Below are positions 33,957 through 47,165 of a stretch of DNA of 64,000 bases, in pieces; position 1 is the first letter of the stretch; every line of letters starts with the position of its first letter. The translations under genes were made by a program, and so were the position numbers. Source of the DNA: Prinsepia uniflora. Its lineage: Eukaryota; Streptophyta; Magnoliopsida; Rosales; Rosaceae. The notes below the pieces were generated by a model. It was given only the letters and a program-made list of their open reading frames with translations. It did not search any database and was not told the DNA's origin. The DNA is taken from contig CM064872.1 in NCBI GenBank assembly GCA_032719365.1, positions 44,996,252 through 45,060,251 of the forward strand, written 5' to 3'.

Positions 33957-36303
33957 TGTAACGACCCATCCCGAATTCCGGGATTAGTTTAGTGACTAAT
34001 CTTGATTAGTGAGGTTGAACGGTGGTTAGTGGGGCGGAATCGGACAAATTGTGTGAAATGACCGTTTTGCCCCTGGTCGTGGGCAAAATGTTGACTTTTT
34101 GATCGGGCTGTCAAACGGACTTTGACCGATGACCGTGACGTAGTTCGGGACGTCACGAGTTCATAGACAGGTGGCACGTTCGATTCCGACATTCGTAGAG
34201 AAAGTTATGATGTTCGGAAGTTGAGGGGTATTTGGTAATTTGACATAATAAGGGTCAAATGTTGACTTTTTGACCGGGATGTCCGATGGACGAGGGCCAA
34301 GGACCGTTACGTAGGTATCGTCGATACGAATCCAACGACAGGCGGCATGCCGAAATCGGAGTTTCGACGACGACGTTATGGTCAAAGAAACGAATTTACG
34401 AACCGAGACTCGGAATAAAATAATAATAAAATCTGATTACTTTAATCCAAACCAATCTGGACCCTTGATGAGTGACACATGTCATCATCTCCTTCCTTCC
34501 CTAATTCAGGGATCCTTGCTGGCCATTTAGGTTAATTAATCATTTTCTCTCCTCAAATCCTCACCATTGATTTTAAAACTCAAACTGATCCTGGCCATTG
34601 ATCTCATCTGCACCTTCTGATTTAAACCATCAAATATCATCCTCACATTTTCATTTCTTTCAACCCGTGCACTCTCTAATGTTCGGGATGTCCGAAGGTT
34701 TTAAATTAAGTTTAAAAATAAGTAAAAATTCGGGAAAATTACGGGACTTTGATAGGATGTTAATAATGAGGTTAGTGACCCTCTAATGTGATTTGGACAG
34801 GATTGGGAGTCCCGGTGATAGTGGTGTGGCCCGGGAGGGCCGGTGGCACGCGTATCGAGGCACACGGTTAAAACGGTCTGTGAGTGGACTTTGGTTTTAT
34901 AAATCCTATGCATGCTTAAATGTGTTATATGGTTTATATACATAATTTCTATGATGGTATTTGTGAGCTTTGATTGCGGGTATGTTGCACGTATTTCGAG
35001 GTGTTTTCCGTATTTCACGTATATCGGGATTAACGGTTTATTTGTGGTTTTGCGTGCTTGTGGTTAAATAAATAATATGATAAAACAGTTTTTATATTGG
35101 AAAGATGAAATCGGGGATGAGACCCATTTGAGTTATGTTATCGGGCCAGGGGCCCAGTTGATTTACGAATTCGGGCCGTGGGCCCAGTGGGTTTATAAGT
35201 CGGGCTGCGGGCCCAGTTGGTTTACAAATCGGGCCGTGGGCCCAGTGGTTCATAAAATCGGGCAGGAGGCCCAGTTGGATAATAAATGTGATTTCGGGTC
35301 AGGGACCCTATGTTTAATAATTGTGATTTTGGGTCAGGGACCCTAAATGGAATTATGTGGTTTTATGGAAATTTCGGGCAGGGCCCAATGGTAATGATGT
35401 GATAAAAGGATTTAATAAAACTGTTTTCCATATACCATCTGGACACAAGGATATATGATGGTCTCCTCCAGATGTCTGGGACACTGGGGAAGTCACGGTG
35501 CATTGCCTGCGAGGGGTCATTATACGGAGCAGCCGGACCGTATGATGACTCAGGAGCAGGATTGCTATGATTGACGTCAGGGACGTCAGACATCAGGGAT
35601 GTCAGATATATGGACCCGGAGAGACCCCGGGCAGCACGCGTAGCTTATGAAACCGTGAGATATGACGTCAGGGACGTCAAGCGTCTGGGACGCTAAGCAT
35701 CTGGGATGCTGGTGATGGTAATGGTAAAATATGGATTAATGAATAAAATGGCTTATTGGTTGGATATGTGTTATGTGGTAAAATTGGATTATTGGTTATG
35801 AAATGGTATGTAGGGTCGGGGACCCTAAATGGTTTTGGATTTTTGAATTGATGTTCATTTATGGTCGTGGGTGGTGACCCACATGGTTTTAATATGTATG
35901 GTGGTGGTATTCCACAATTTTGGGCTGAGTTCCCACACTTGGTTTTTGGTTAACGGTTTTTGGGCTAAGGCCCTAAGGGCTCGGTTGAGCAAACGTTTTG
36001 GTTACTGGTTTTTGTGGCATGCATACGTTTTTATTGGAGGGCATAAATGTCTTATAAATGTATTTGGTAAACTTATTGGTTTTTGTCCACTCACAGCTTT
36101 TGGTTTTAATGCCCTTCAGGTTGATCACGGATGCGATTGCAGCAGGGACTGGGACATTGCACACCTCCTCCATCGATCCTTGCGCACTCTGGATGCCCCG
36201 TTTGGGCAGTGGCTCTTGGTTATCCCTTATCCGACACCCCTTTTTGGACGGGAGCAGGGCACATTCCACGGCAATCCCGGGGATATTGGGATGGGTCCTG
36301 TCA
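33957..36303 (+). repeat. LARD1 right LTR (copy B)
   Basis: Matches 16579-18924, including the hairpin array (about 35114-35980). The TSD TAAAT follows at 36304-36308. Confidence 0.9.
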
Positions 36304-36308
36304 TAAAT

Positions 36309-36966
36309 TGCCTTGTAAGTGTAATTCTTTGATGCCATGATCACAATGATGAAATTCTAAGACAAAGTGGTTAAAGGGCTTACTTGTTTGACGTTTTTGT
36401 AGAGTCTTAGTTTGCGTTAGTGTTTTCTAAAGACTAGCGAAGTATAAGTGAGGGGGAATTTGAGAGGTCTATATTATTGCATGTTTTTAACATCATATTG
36501 TACCCTTTATGCCTATCTTTTAAGACAATTTGTGTCATCAATTGGAAAAAATTATGTTTCTTGTGAAACTTATGCAGAATTAGAAATAGGAGTCAAAATA
36601 AAGAATATTTCAAAAAGAATGACTCAAATCGGAGATGGAACGAAGAAATGGCCCCAAAAATGGAGTTTTGGCCCCAAGCAATGTCACTGACCATGTCACT
36701 GGATTGCGTGCCTTCATCGTGCCATTAGTGCATGTAACTGGTGCCTTTATCATGTCCCGTGTGCATGTACCATGTCTCAGGACCTAGCCATGTGCCTGCA
36801 CCATGTCACTGGACCTAGTCGTGTGCTTGCACCATGTCACTGAACCTAGCTGAGTATCAACACCATATCACTGTATGGAGCCCCTGTGCATCTACCATGT
36901 CACTGGCTGGTCTGGACCTTGTACCTAAAGTGTGTGAGTGGCGTGTCACTGGATGTCACTTCCTGG
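36309..36966 (+). mobile_element. Athila-like interior end and LTR start (copy B), target of LARD2
   Basis: Matches 18930-19588. The older LTR starts at about 36461 (TGAGAGGTC) and is interrupted by LARD2; it resumes at 44452. Confidence 0.65.
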
Positions 36967-36971
36967 CCCGT
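36967..36971. repeat. TSD CCCGT of LARD2, left copy
   Basis: The right copy is at 44447-44451. Confidence 0.92.
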
Positions 36972-38800
36972 TGATATGACGTTAAATAAGCATTATTTTA
37001 TATTATTTTATATCTTTTATACTTGACTTTTAATATTAAAATATTAAATAAATTGATAAAATAATTTATTTTGTGATTTTTATGTTTAGAAAAATAAAGT
37101 TTGTAATTTGGCGCATTTTGGCGAAAGAATCGTCTCAATCGGAATTATAACGAATAAATTATGGGCGAAATTCGGTGGAATAATTAATTTATAAATAAAT
37201 TAATTAAATTAATTTGTGTGCAGCCCAGCCCAGCAGAAAAAAAAAGAAGTAAAGAATAAAAGCCCAGAAATCAGGCCCAGCCCGTCCAATTCGCGCAGCC
37301 CAGGCGAAGCCCAAACTGGCGCGGCCCGCCTCAAGCCTTTCCCCCAGCGCGCACAGCCCTGCACCGAACAACAAGACTGAGATTCGGCGCGCGCCTACCG
37401 AACCGATGCACCTCTCCTCAGCGCGCGCCTGCCGAGCTCCAGCCCTCCCATTCAGCGCAGCCCAGCCGAACCCCAGCTTCCCAATTCAGCAGCCTGTTGT
37501 CGAATTTCCTGCCCTATTTTCCAGCAAACTTCCACTCAATTTGCAGCCACTTTCCAACCACTTTCCAACCCAATTTTACAACTTTACAACTCAAACCACT
37601 TCTAAACATCATCACAAATCTTTATTACTCATCATTCCATTATTTAACATTTTTTATTGTATTTTTATATTATTTTTGATAGCTTTCTCCACCTATAAAT
37701 AGGGATTCAATTCTTGTATTTTGGAGAGTCCCCATTAGTTTCATTCTTCCATTTCTTTCATTCTTCTTAGTTCTTAGTTCTTAGTTTAGTTCTTTTGTTT
37801 ATCTCTTTTGAGAGACATTTTTGGGGACCATTTTAACTTCTTGTAGATTTTCTTATTAAGTAGTTTCTTTTTAATTCTTATTCTTAATTTATGTTATTTT
37901 TATGTTATTTTCATTTCTTCTTTACTTTGATCTTGGTATTTTCTTTCTAACATTTGTAAGTAAGAATGCAATCTCCATGTGTTTTACTTTTTGAATTTCT
38001 TTTACTTCATATGTTTTAGTGCTTAAACTTCAATTTGATGTTAAGTGTTTTATCCGCTGTCGGTGCACTTAGAGTAGAATTGAAGAGATTAAATGTTGAT
38101 CGCTGTCGGCGCATTTAATTATAAACTTAAGGTAAATCATGTTGTAAATGTTTGAAACATATTGATGTTTGACGCACATTAATGGTTGATGCATTTATAA
38201 TATTGAAAGATGTATGTAAGTATTTGAGATGATGAAAGTAGGATTTCGTGATTGGTTTATTATGAGCAAAATGTTAGAATGTTGGTAAAATTTGTACTTA
38301 AAGGAAATCTATTTTTAGGAGTAGTTTAAATAATGTGATTGTTAATTCGAAATTACTTACGTAAAAGTGGGGGTTTTGTCTATGAAACTACTCTATGGTT
38401 TGTAAGTTCCAATTAGCATGAGCATTTGCATTTTAATTCTTAATTAGTGTTTTCTTTAATTTAGTTTATAAATCTTTTCAAAACCCCCCTTCTTTATTTT
38501 TTTATTCTTTCATTCTTTTATTCTTTTATTCTTTTATTTTTTATTCTTTTTTATTTTTTATTCTTTTATTCTTTAATTCTTTTATTATTTAATTCTTTTA
38601 TTATTTAATTATTTAATTCATTAATTTATTCATTATTCATTTATTCATTACTCTTTCTCACTAACACATTATTAATGTTCCCTAATTTTCCCGGTTAAGA
38701 ACGATCCCTATTTACCAATACTACATCTACACAAAAAGGGTTTAAATTGCACAATACTCAAATTACGTGTTTAATTTAATGCGTAGTTTGGGCGTAGTCA
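36972..38800 (+). repeat. LARD2 left LTR
   Basis: 1,829 bp. Contains a TATA box at 37693-37703, two copies of CGCTGTCGGYGCAYTTA about 50 bp apart (near 38055 and 38100), and a TTCTTTTATTC simple tract (38490-38650). Confidence 0.92.
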
Positions 38801-38806
38801 ATTTTT

Positions 38807-38824
38807 TGGCGCCGTTTCTGGGGA
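38807..38824 (+). other. LARD2 primer-binding site (Asp-tRNA type)
   Basis: TGGCGCCGTTTCTGGGGA lies 6 nt after the LTR and is close to the Asp-tRNA PBS used by Athila-like elements. Confidence 0.85.
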
Positions 38825-39230
38825 AATTGAAAATCATTTTTAATTTGTTAGTGTATGTATATAAATTGTGCATATTATACTTGTTTATAAATTTTACTTT
38901 TGTTAATATTATATTTGTTTATAACATTTACTTACTTGTTTATATTTTATTTATCCATCTTATTTTTGTTCTTATTATTTTTGTTTATAATGTTCGTACT
39001 TTACTTATTCATAGTTTCTAATTTATACTTGTTCATAAATGTTCATAATTTTTTTATATATATATTTGTTGATATTCAAATTGTTTATGTAAATTTAAAA
39101 TTCTATCATACTTGTTCATAATTTAATTTAATTTGTACTTGTCATAAATGCATATTGTACATATTCACTTTTCCTTACTTTTAATTTTTTTTTCTTTACA
39201 CTTTCTAACTTTTTCTTTAATCCATTCACT

Positions 39231-39480
39231 TTAATTTTATTCCATAAACTTTTTCTTTATTCCTTTAACTTTAAATTTATTCCATTAACTTTTTATTCCA
39301 CTAACTTTTTATTCAATTAACTTTTATTCCATTAACTTTATTCCATTAACTTTTTATTCCACTAACTTTTTATTCCATTAACTTTTTATTCCATTAATTT
39401 TATTCCATTAACTTTTTATTCCACTAACTTTTTATTCCATTAACTTTATTTCATTAACTTTTTATTCCATTAACTTTTTT
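39231..39480 (+). repeat. AT-rich tandem repeat, unit about 16 bp
   Basis: Imperfect repeats of CTTTTTATTCCATTAA and close variants lie in the LARD2 interior. No function is apparent. Confidence 0.85.
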
Positions 39481-40179
39481 ATTACACTTATTTTATTCTT
39501 ATGAAATTATTTATTTGGTTATGTCTTGATAAAATTAAAATTAAAATTTTTTAAAAAAATTCGAAATAAAAAAAAAATTCTTATCTTAGCTTTATGTTAG
39601 TGTTAATTCATACTTGTAAATAAATGTTGTATATATGTTACTTGTTACCTTTTATACTTGTTCATAAATTGTTCATAATTTTTTTTTTATTTCATAGTAT
39701 TCATTCATACTTATTCATAATTTTTATTTTATTATTATACTTGTTCATACTTTGTTTATAATAGTACATCTTTATTCATACTTATTTGTTTATACTAGTT
39801 CATAAGTTGTATATTACTTGTTTATTTTATTTTATTTGTGGATGAATTTATTTAAGTTTGTCTTTTTCTTCAAACCAAAAAAAAATATGTATATTAAAAA
39901 ATTAAAATAAATAAATAAATAAAATTTTATCTTAACTTTGTGTTAGTATAAATATAAATTCTTAAATAAATCTTGTACATATATTAGTTTGTTAATGTGA
40001 AATTGTTTTGTAAATACCATTACATGGGAATGAAACCATACTCGTAAATAAATTAATTGTTCATACTTGTATAAATTGTTCATATGTAAAGTGTCATGTT
40101 ATATTTGTAAATTGTGCATAAAAACATACTTGTAAATAGATCTTGCATTCCTGCATTAGTCTCGGTTATATGTAGAACA

Positions 40180-40560
40180 CTTGTGCTTCAAAATTTAGAT
40201 TTTAATCTTTAATCGGCGAAGACTCTTTTATTAACTCTCACCCACGGTGATTGTTAACACGTGAGTCATCTTAATTCCTCTGGAGTAAGAAATTTTCGAG
40301 GGTGATGTCTAGGACAAGAGACGGTACTCATAACGGGTTTTGGGTCTAAGAAAGGGACATCAATGAAGTTTAAGCCTCGGGACGTCTTGAAATTAGCTCT
40401 GCCTCTTATGTGTATTCTTTCTAACCTGGTCACCTTTGAACTTGCCCAAACAGTTGAATTAATCCAAAATATTTACTTGGGCCGCACGGACGTATAAGTC
40501 TCCATTTAAACTTTGAGGCTATGTGAACCATATATATCTTTGACTTCCCCCGACATGTAA
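40180..40560 (+). other. Non-repetitive, moderately GC part of LARD2 interior
   Basis: This stretch stands out from its AT-rich surroundings but has no open frame or known domain. It may be a conserved leader or packaging region of the family; I have no direct evidence for that. Confidence 0.4.
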
Positions 40561-40599
40561 ATATTTTTTATATCTTAATTTACATTATTTGTCATGACA

Positions 40600-40850
40600 A
40601 AGTTAACTTGCATCTTTAGTTTAAGTAACTTGCATCTTTCATTCTAACTTGCATTTCATCTTTCATTCTAACTTGCATTTCATCTTTCATTTAACTTGCA
40701 TTTTCACTTAACTTGCATATTTAGTTTAACTTGCATTGCACTCTTTCTCTAACTTACATCTTTAACTCAAATTACATCCTTAACTTCAATATGCATATCT
40801 AATTTGCATTCTTGATGAACGTACATCTCTGACTAACTAACTTGCATCTC
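40600..40850 (+). repeat. Tandem repeat of TAACTTGCAT-containing units
   Basis: About ten imperfect units of 18-25 bp sharing AACTTGCAT. Confidence 0.8.
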
Positions 40851-40879
40851 TGTCTAGGCTGGATGGACGTTAAACTTCA

Positions 40880-41095
40880 AGCGCTTGTTGGGAGGCAACC
40901 CAAAGTGTTCCCGGGATGTGAAGGAGTCATCAATACAGATTTGCTATCTTTCTACCCTTCACTCTCTTTTATTTTGTTTATTTATTGTTTTCCTACTATT
41001 TTCGTAAATCATCTTCCTTACTTGATTCTATGTTTAATTACTTCGTATTTTCCTACATTGAGGACAATGTAGAATTTAAGTGTGGGGGAATGGTT
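40880..41095 (+). other. Conserved non-coding pair: TTGGGAGGCAACCC ... AAGTGTGGGGG
   Basis: TTGGGAGGCAACCC near 40888 and GAGGACAATGT plus TTTAAGTGTGGGGGAA near 41060-41088 recur diverged at 46820-46975. Such a pair is often seen downstream of pol in plant Athila/Tat-type elements. The first motif is itself a near-palindrome (TTGGG...CCCAA). Confidence 0.6.
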
Positions 41096-42649
41096 TACAA
41101 TTTTGAGTTCAAAAAAAAAAATTAAAAAAAATAATTTATTATTGTTTTCTTGAATATTTTTGTTTTAACTTAGTTTTTTTTTTTTAGTTTTAAGTTGCCA
41201 TTTAACTTGTCAATGACATAAATGAACAAAAATGAATATGTTATAGCCATAAAGATAATCATTACAACTTGAACTTGTTTGTTAATATTTTGTGATTAAG
41301 TGTTATAACTTGAAGATAATGCATGTAAATTGGCATATAAACGAGCATGATAAGATAAGTATGAATCATATGAACCTTATGTGAGCTTTAGAACTTTATA
41401 TACATCTTTGATGAGTGATTCATAAGTTCTTTGTTTAAATTGATATACATATGCCTCATATCTACTTGTCATAGCTTTTAATGAACTCTAGAGTACTAGA
41501 ACTTATTCTATGCGATTTTCAAAGCTTTTAAGTCAATAAACTCTCTGATTTTGGAAATAATTAAGGCATTAGGGTTAACGCCACAAATTCAAACATCCAT
41601 GTTCCCTATTTTGTGCGCACAAGTTGCGACCCCCTTAGTTTTAACCCTTTTGAGCCCACATTAAGCCTTTCTTTCATCACCATGATTATCTAAACACTTG
41701 AGCTTAGTATAGACATCCTTTACCCTTGTTCCAAGAACTCGGTTGAAGATATAAAGATTGTGTAAGGAGAAAATGATGATGTTGAAAAGACTTTTATGTG
41801 AACTATTTGGATTTACCGACTCAAGTTTTTGTTGTATTGTTGACACATGTTATTACCTTGATCTAAAAAATCAAAAAATCAAAAAATCAAAAAAATCAAA
41901 AAAAAAAAAAGAAGTTGAGTCTCGATCAAGGTAATAAGATTTGGTTATGTAATGTTTGAGTTAAGTCCCTTACAATTGTAAATCCGACACATAGAATCGA
42001 TTATGAGGCCCAACATGATGGAATTAGGCCTATGTTCGAAGGGATGGATTACTGACATCATTGCACTAAGGTTGGGAATCTATGATACGTTTTGGGAGTC
42101 TATTGAGTCTTGGAACGAATTGAGCACCACTTGTCCTATATTTTCCTTGCCTCTAAACTTAGCCCCATTACAACCTTTATAAAGACCTTATGATCCTTAA
42201 GATGGTAAATTTTGATTAGTTGAGTTAATCACTTGAGTAAGCTTATGGTTTTGGTTCATTTGCGCAAGTATGTGTTGTTTTTATCTTGAGGTGTTTGTTT
42301 GAGATTTTGCAAAAGTACTTCATTTCGATTATGTGAGTATTTCTCACATACTTTGAGTGCAAACACAAACCTTCACAAATTGAGTGAATTTATGAGCGCA
42401 TATCCTTGTGAGTTGATTCATACTCGTTTTACTCATGTTGAGATCCAATTCACCATATTTACTCATTATCTTACTTGTTGAAACCTTTCGTCACCATGTA
42501 TTAACTCTTGAATTCCATATGCTTAAACGCTTTAAGTGAAAATCTTTTATGCCATGATTGTAATAATGAAATATTGAGACAAATGGTTAAAGGTTTTTGT
42601 TTTGAATTCGTAGTTTGATTTTAGTATTTTCTAGGGACTAGCAAAGTTG

Positions 42650-42664
42650 AAGTGTGGGGGTATT
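42650..42664 (+). other. LARD2 purine-rich tract before right LTR
   Basis: AAGTGTGGGGGTATT sits directly before TGATAGG. Confidence 0.75.
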
Positions 42665-44446
42665 TGATAGGACGTTAAATAAGCATTATTTTATATTATT
42701 TTATATCTTTTATACTTGACTTTTAATATTAAAATATTAAATAAATTGATAAAATAATTTATTTTGTGATTTTTATGTTTAGAAAAATAAAGTTTGTAAT
42801 TTGGAGCATTTTGGCGAAAGAATCGTCTCAATCGGAATTATAACGAATAAATTATGGGCGAAATTCGGTGGGAATAATTAATTTATAAATAAATTAATTA
42901 AATTAATTTGTGTGCAGCCCAGCCCAGCAGAAAAAAAAGAAGTAAAGAATAAAAGCCCAGAAATCAGGCCCAGCCCGTCCAATTCGCGCAGCCCAGGCGA
43001 AGCCCAAACTGGCGCGGCCCGCCTCAAGCCTTTCCCCCAGCGCGCACAGCCCTGCACCGAACAACAAGACTGAGATTCGGCGCGCGCCTGCCGAACCGAT
43101 GCACCTCTCCTCAGCGCGCGCCTGCCGAGCTCCAGCCCTCCCATTCAGCGCAGCCCAGCCGAACCCCAGCTTCCCAATTCAGCAGCCTGTTGTCGAATTT
43201 CCTGCCCTATTTTCCAGCAAACTTCCACTCAATTTGCAGCCACTTTCCAACCACTTTCCAACCCAATTTTACAACTTTACAACTCAAACCACTTCTAAAC
43301 ATCATCACAAATCTTTATTACTCATCATTCCATTATTTAACATTTTTTATTGTATTTTTATATTATTTTTGATAGCTTTCTCCACCTATAAATAGGGATT
43401 CAATTCTTATATTTTGGAGAGTCCCCATTAGTTTCATTCTTCCATTTCTTTCATTCTTCTTAGTTCTTAGTTCTTAGTTTAGTTCTTTTGTTTATCTCTT
43501 TTGAGAGACATTTTTGGGGACCATTTTAACTTCTTGTAGATTTTCTTATTAAGTAGTTTCTTTTTAATTCTTATTCTTAATTTATGTTATTTTTATGTTA
43601 TTTTCATTTCTTCTTTACTTTGATCTTGGTATTTTCTTTCTAACATTTGTAAGTAAGAATGCAATCTCCATGTGTTTTACTTTTTGAATTTCTTTTACTT
43701 CATATGTTTTAGTGCTTAAACTTCAATTTGATGTTAAGTGTTTTATCCGCTGTCGGTGCACTTAGAGTAGAATTGAAGAGATTAAATGTTGATCGCTGTC
43801 GGCGCATTTAATTATAAACTTAAGGTAAATCATGTTGTAAATGTTTGAAACATATTGATGTTTGACGCACATTAATGGTTGATGCATTTATAATATTGAA
43901 AGATGTATGTAAGTATTTGAGATGATGAAGGTAGGATTTCGTGATTGGTTTATTATGAGCAAAATGTTAGAATGTTGGTAAAATTTGTACTTGAAGGAAA
44001 TCTATTTTTAGGAGTAGTTTAAATAATGTGATTGTTAATTCGAAATTACTTACGTAAAAGTGTGGGTTTTGTCTATGAAACTACTCTATGGTTTGTAAGT
44101 TCCAATTAGCATGAGCATTTGCATTTTAATTCTTAATTAGTGTTTTCTTTAATTTAGTTTATAAATCTTTTCAAAACCCCCCTTCTTTATTTTTTTATTC
44201 TTTCATTCTTTTATTCTTTTATTCTTTTTTATTTTTTATTCTTTTATTATTTAATTATTTAATTCATTAATTTATTCATTATTCATTTATTCATTACTCT
44301 TTCTCACTAACACATTATTAATGTTCCCTAATTTTCCCGGTTAAGAACGATCCCTATTTACCAATACTACATCTACACAAAAAGGGTTTAAATTGCACAA
44401 TACTCAAATTACGTGTTTAATTTAATGCGTAGTTTGGGCGTAGTCA
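42665..44446 (+). repeat. LARD2 right LTR
   Basis: 1,782 bp, nearly identical to 36972-38800. TATA box at 43386-43396. The TSD CCCGT follows. Confidence 0.92.
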
Positions 44447-44451
44447 CCCGT
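44447..44451. repeat. TSD CCCGT of LARD2, right copy
   Basis: Matches 36967-36971. Confidence 0.92.
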
Positions 44452-45500
44452 GTACCTGATTTCTTGTCCTAGCCAAGCCTAGGCCCAACGGTTCGTCATT
44501 TTTGGCCTCCTTATTCCAACTGATAAGGGTAAGCTTTGATTATGATTTTCATACAGAGTACTCTACTTTTAATCATCTTTCTTATCGTGTAATCAGGGCC
44601 GAATTTCGATGACTTTCAAGATTGGCCCAAATAAGGGCCTAATTCAGGTATTACGTGGGCCTATGCATGTTTTATTATGTTTTGAAGCCCTAGGGCAAGC
44701 TCCATTGACTAAGATGGTTTCCAGGTGTCCTTAAACAACACTCATAGTTGTACAAGGGAAGCTAACTTAAAGATATCCACTGAGATTGCAAGAACATATT
44801 TTAGGCTGATTTTTAAGGATTTTAGCGACAAACTGTGGGTGTTTTTAGAAGCTCCTTTTGGCAAGAACTGCTAGGGTTTTAACGAGTTTGGAGGCTAGGG
44901 TTGCTGGGATCATATCACTATATACATGGGTGCTTTTCATGCTTCAATGGATGACCATCTTCACGAGCTAAATTTGTACCGTAGTAGAAAACCTAGTTGC
45001 CCACTCCAAGTTAAAAAAAAAAATGAGTTTAGCCCAAATTTGTCTTTTCATTCTTCCATCTTCACAAGGTTCCTTCCGCAATTCGGAGAACCTTTTGAAT
45101 AACGATCTATCAATTCCAACCACATTGGCATCTTAAGCGACTCTTGCATTCCAAAAGTGTAACTATGCTTCATTTATCTAAACTCTTGTATTTGATCTTG
45201 GTTATGTTCGTAATTTAGTTTCTATTTGATTACTTTTTGTATGAACACACCAATAAATTAAATAGACAAGTATTGATTTTCTTCTTCTAACGCATGTACA
45301 GGTTAATTTTAATCTCCATGTTTTTAGTTTCTGAATTTTGGTTACTTTATATGTTTTAGTTCTTGATACTTCAATTTAACTCTAATTGTTTTGTTCGTGT
45401 TTAAGATCATTTATAATTAGATTGAAGATAATTAATGTTTTATCTGCGTTTCGAAGCTTTCAGTCAACAACTTAAGGTCAATCGTATTGTTAGCGTTTTG
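44452..45500 (+). mobile_element. Older Athila-like LTR, continuation after LARD2
   Basis: Continues the LTR begun at 36461. Its end (about 45290-45490) is diverged from the LARD2 LTR around 43650-43860, so it is an older relative. No gene is seen. Confidence 0.55.
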
Positions 45501-46720
45501 TGATAAGCCTTGAATTAAGTATCATTTTATACTCTTTATATTAATAGAAAAATTCCAAACAATAGGATAAAAATAATCTATTTTGTGAGAATTGTGCAGA
45601 ATTAGAAAGATCTCAGAATTATGCGAATTTTAGCAAAAGAATCATCTCAATCATATTTCTATTGAAGAAGTTATGATTGAAACAAATGAGCCCACTAAAA
45701 AGAACAAAAGATTTCAATAAGGGCTATTGAACCCATTTAATCAGCCCAAAAATCCATTCGGCCAGTGCATGCCGACAAGGGGTAAAGGATTTCAGCGCTT
45801 GTCTGCTAATTACTCCTTTCCACATTCGGCCCGCTCCTATCGAATCATCAAACCAGCCCAAAATCCACGCCTTCCGATCAACCCATGATACATTCGGCAC
45901 GCACGTCCCTATCTATAGGCTCCATTTCAATGCACGCCTACTGAAGGTAGTTCCAGCCCTTCCCTTGCACATTGACCACTATTTGACCACCGAAATTCTT
46001 CCCAATTTTTGGTGGGCTTCTACTAAAAACTTCCTAAAGCTTTATTCCAGGATTTAGGCATATTTTAGGATAATTCCAACTTACCTTCATACTTATTCTC
46101 CATATTGTATAAGGATTTCAATCCTATTTCCATTTGTATTATTATGTTCATTCAATTTACTTATAAGAAAGGTTTTTAATTAGATTTCATAGATATTTAG
46201 GAAACCTTTTCCTTGTCAAATAAATGGTAAACTAGTATTTATTTGAGGATTAATTTTCTCCTATAAATAGATAGGCTTAGGCTAATTGTAAGAGTCGCTC
46301 GTTTTTATACTGAAACTCTACTTGACCAAACTTTCCAGTTCATATAATCGATATTACTTTGTAAGATTAATTACACCATACTTCATCTTCTACTCTTCAT
46401 CTGTGGCATAGTTGGGTGTTCCCTATTGTCTCACCCAAGAGTTCCATCACTTTGTATCCGTTGGGTTACTCGGGAGAGATATTGTAATACGACAGAGTTC
46501 CAGCATTTCATATCCTTTGGGCTCCTCAGGAGAAAAAGTGTAACATGCCCTCCTACTTCGTAGTTATCTTTTGGCATGAATATCATTTCTATGAATATAC
46601 TAAATATTAATTATGTTTTTATTTTCCCAGAACTCTACACTGCATATATTAAATTTTCTGTTTTTATTTTCTTACGCTTGTCTAACTTCTTGATTTATTA
46701 TTTCTATGTGTAAGCACGAT
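45501..46720 (+). mobile_element. Probable LTR fragment of a third Athila-like family
   Basis: Starts TGATAAGCCTTGAATTAAG, similar in layout to the LARD2 LTR start, and has CTATAAATAGA near 46263. A diverged duplication of about 54 bp (AGTTCCA...GGAG) lies at 46440-46549. The 3' border and TSD were not found. Confidence 0.45.
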
Positions 46721-47165
46721 GTGGAGCAGATGCATCTCCAAGGATCGAAAAATCCAAGTGCTTAAAATGGATGCTTCACGTCTAGGCTGAAGGCATTATA
46801 TTCAAGTGTTTATTGGGAGGCAACCTAATGGATGAGTTTATGACAGATTTGAAATCTCTTCCCTTATCTTTTATTTTTGTTTGTTTTTATTTTCGTAAAA
46901 CTCTATCTCCTATTGTATTCTACGTGTTTACTTTGATACATTGACGATAATGTCGAATTTAAGTGTGGGGGAAGAGTTTTATAACTTTGTGAGTCTTATT
47001 TTAAAAAACAAAACACTTTGGAAATAGTCTTCATTAAATCTTTTTTAAAATCTATTTTTTAGTCGTTTTCAAAACCATTTTTTTAAAAGGCATTTTAAAA
47101 ATTGGTTTACAAATTGTTTTAAAAAATGTTTTACAATCGTTTTCAAATTTTTTTTCTTATAATTG
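46721..47165 (+). mobile_element. Athila-like internal non-coding fragment
   Basis: Carries the TTGGGAGGCAACC (near 46814) and AAGTGTGGGGGAA (near 46962) pair, then TTTTAAAA-rich low-complexity DNA up to the truncated integrase on the other strand. Confidence 0.5.

Larger units (their letters stand above)
36972..44446 (+). mobile_element. LARD2: complete non-coding Athila-like LTR retrotransposon
   Basis: The element is 7,475 bp with a perfect CCCGT TSD. LTRs begin TGATA(T/G)GACG and end GGCGTAGTCA. An Asp-type PBS lies 6 nt after the left LTR and a G-rich purine tract precedes the right LTR. The 3.86-kb interior is AT-rich and has no Gag or Pol similarity in any frame. LTRs look almost identical, apart from a shortened simple-sequence tract in the right one, so it is young. 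An autonomous Athila/Tat-type partner would be required. Confidence 0.92.

Noticed and set aside
11777..38656. True tandem segmental duplication
   Set aside because: Not excluded, but the repeat limits coincide with the N gap and divergence looks allelic, so an unmerged contig overlap is the simpler reading.
39231..39480. Possible centromeric satellite
   Set aside because: Short, imperfect, confined to the LARD2 interior and not arranged in long arrays.
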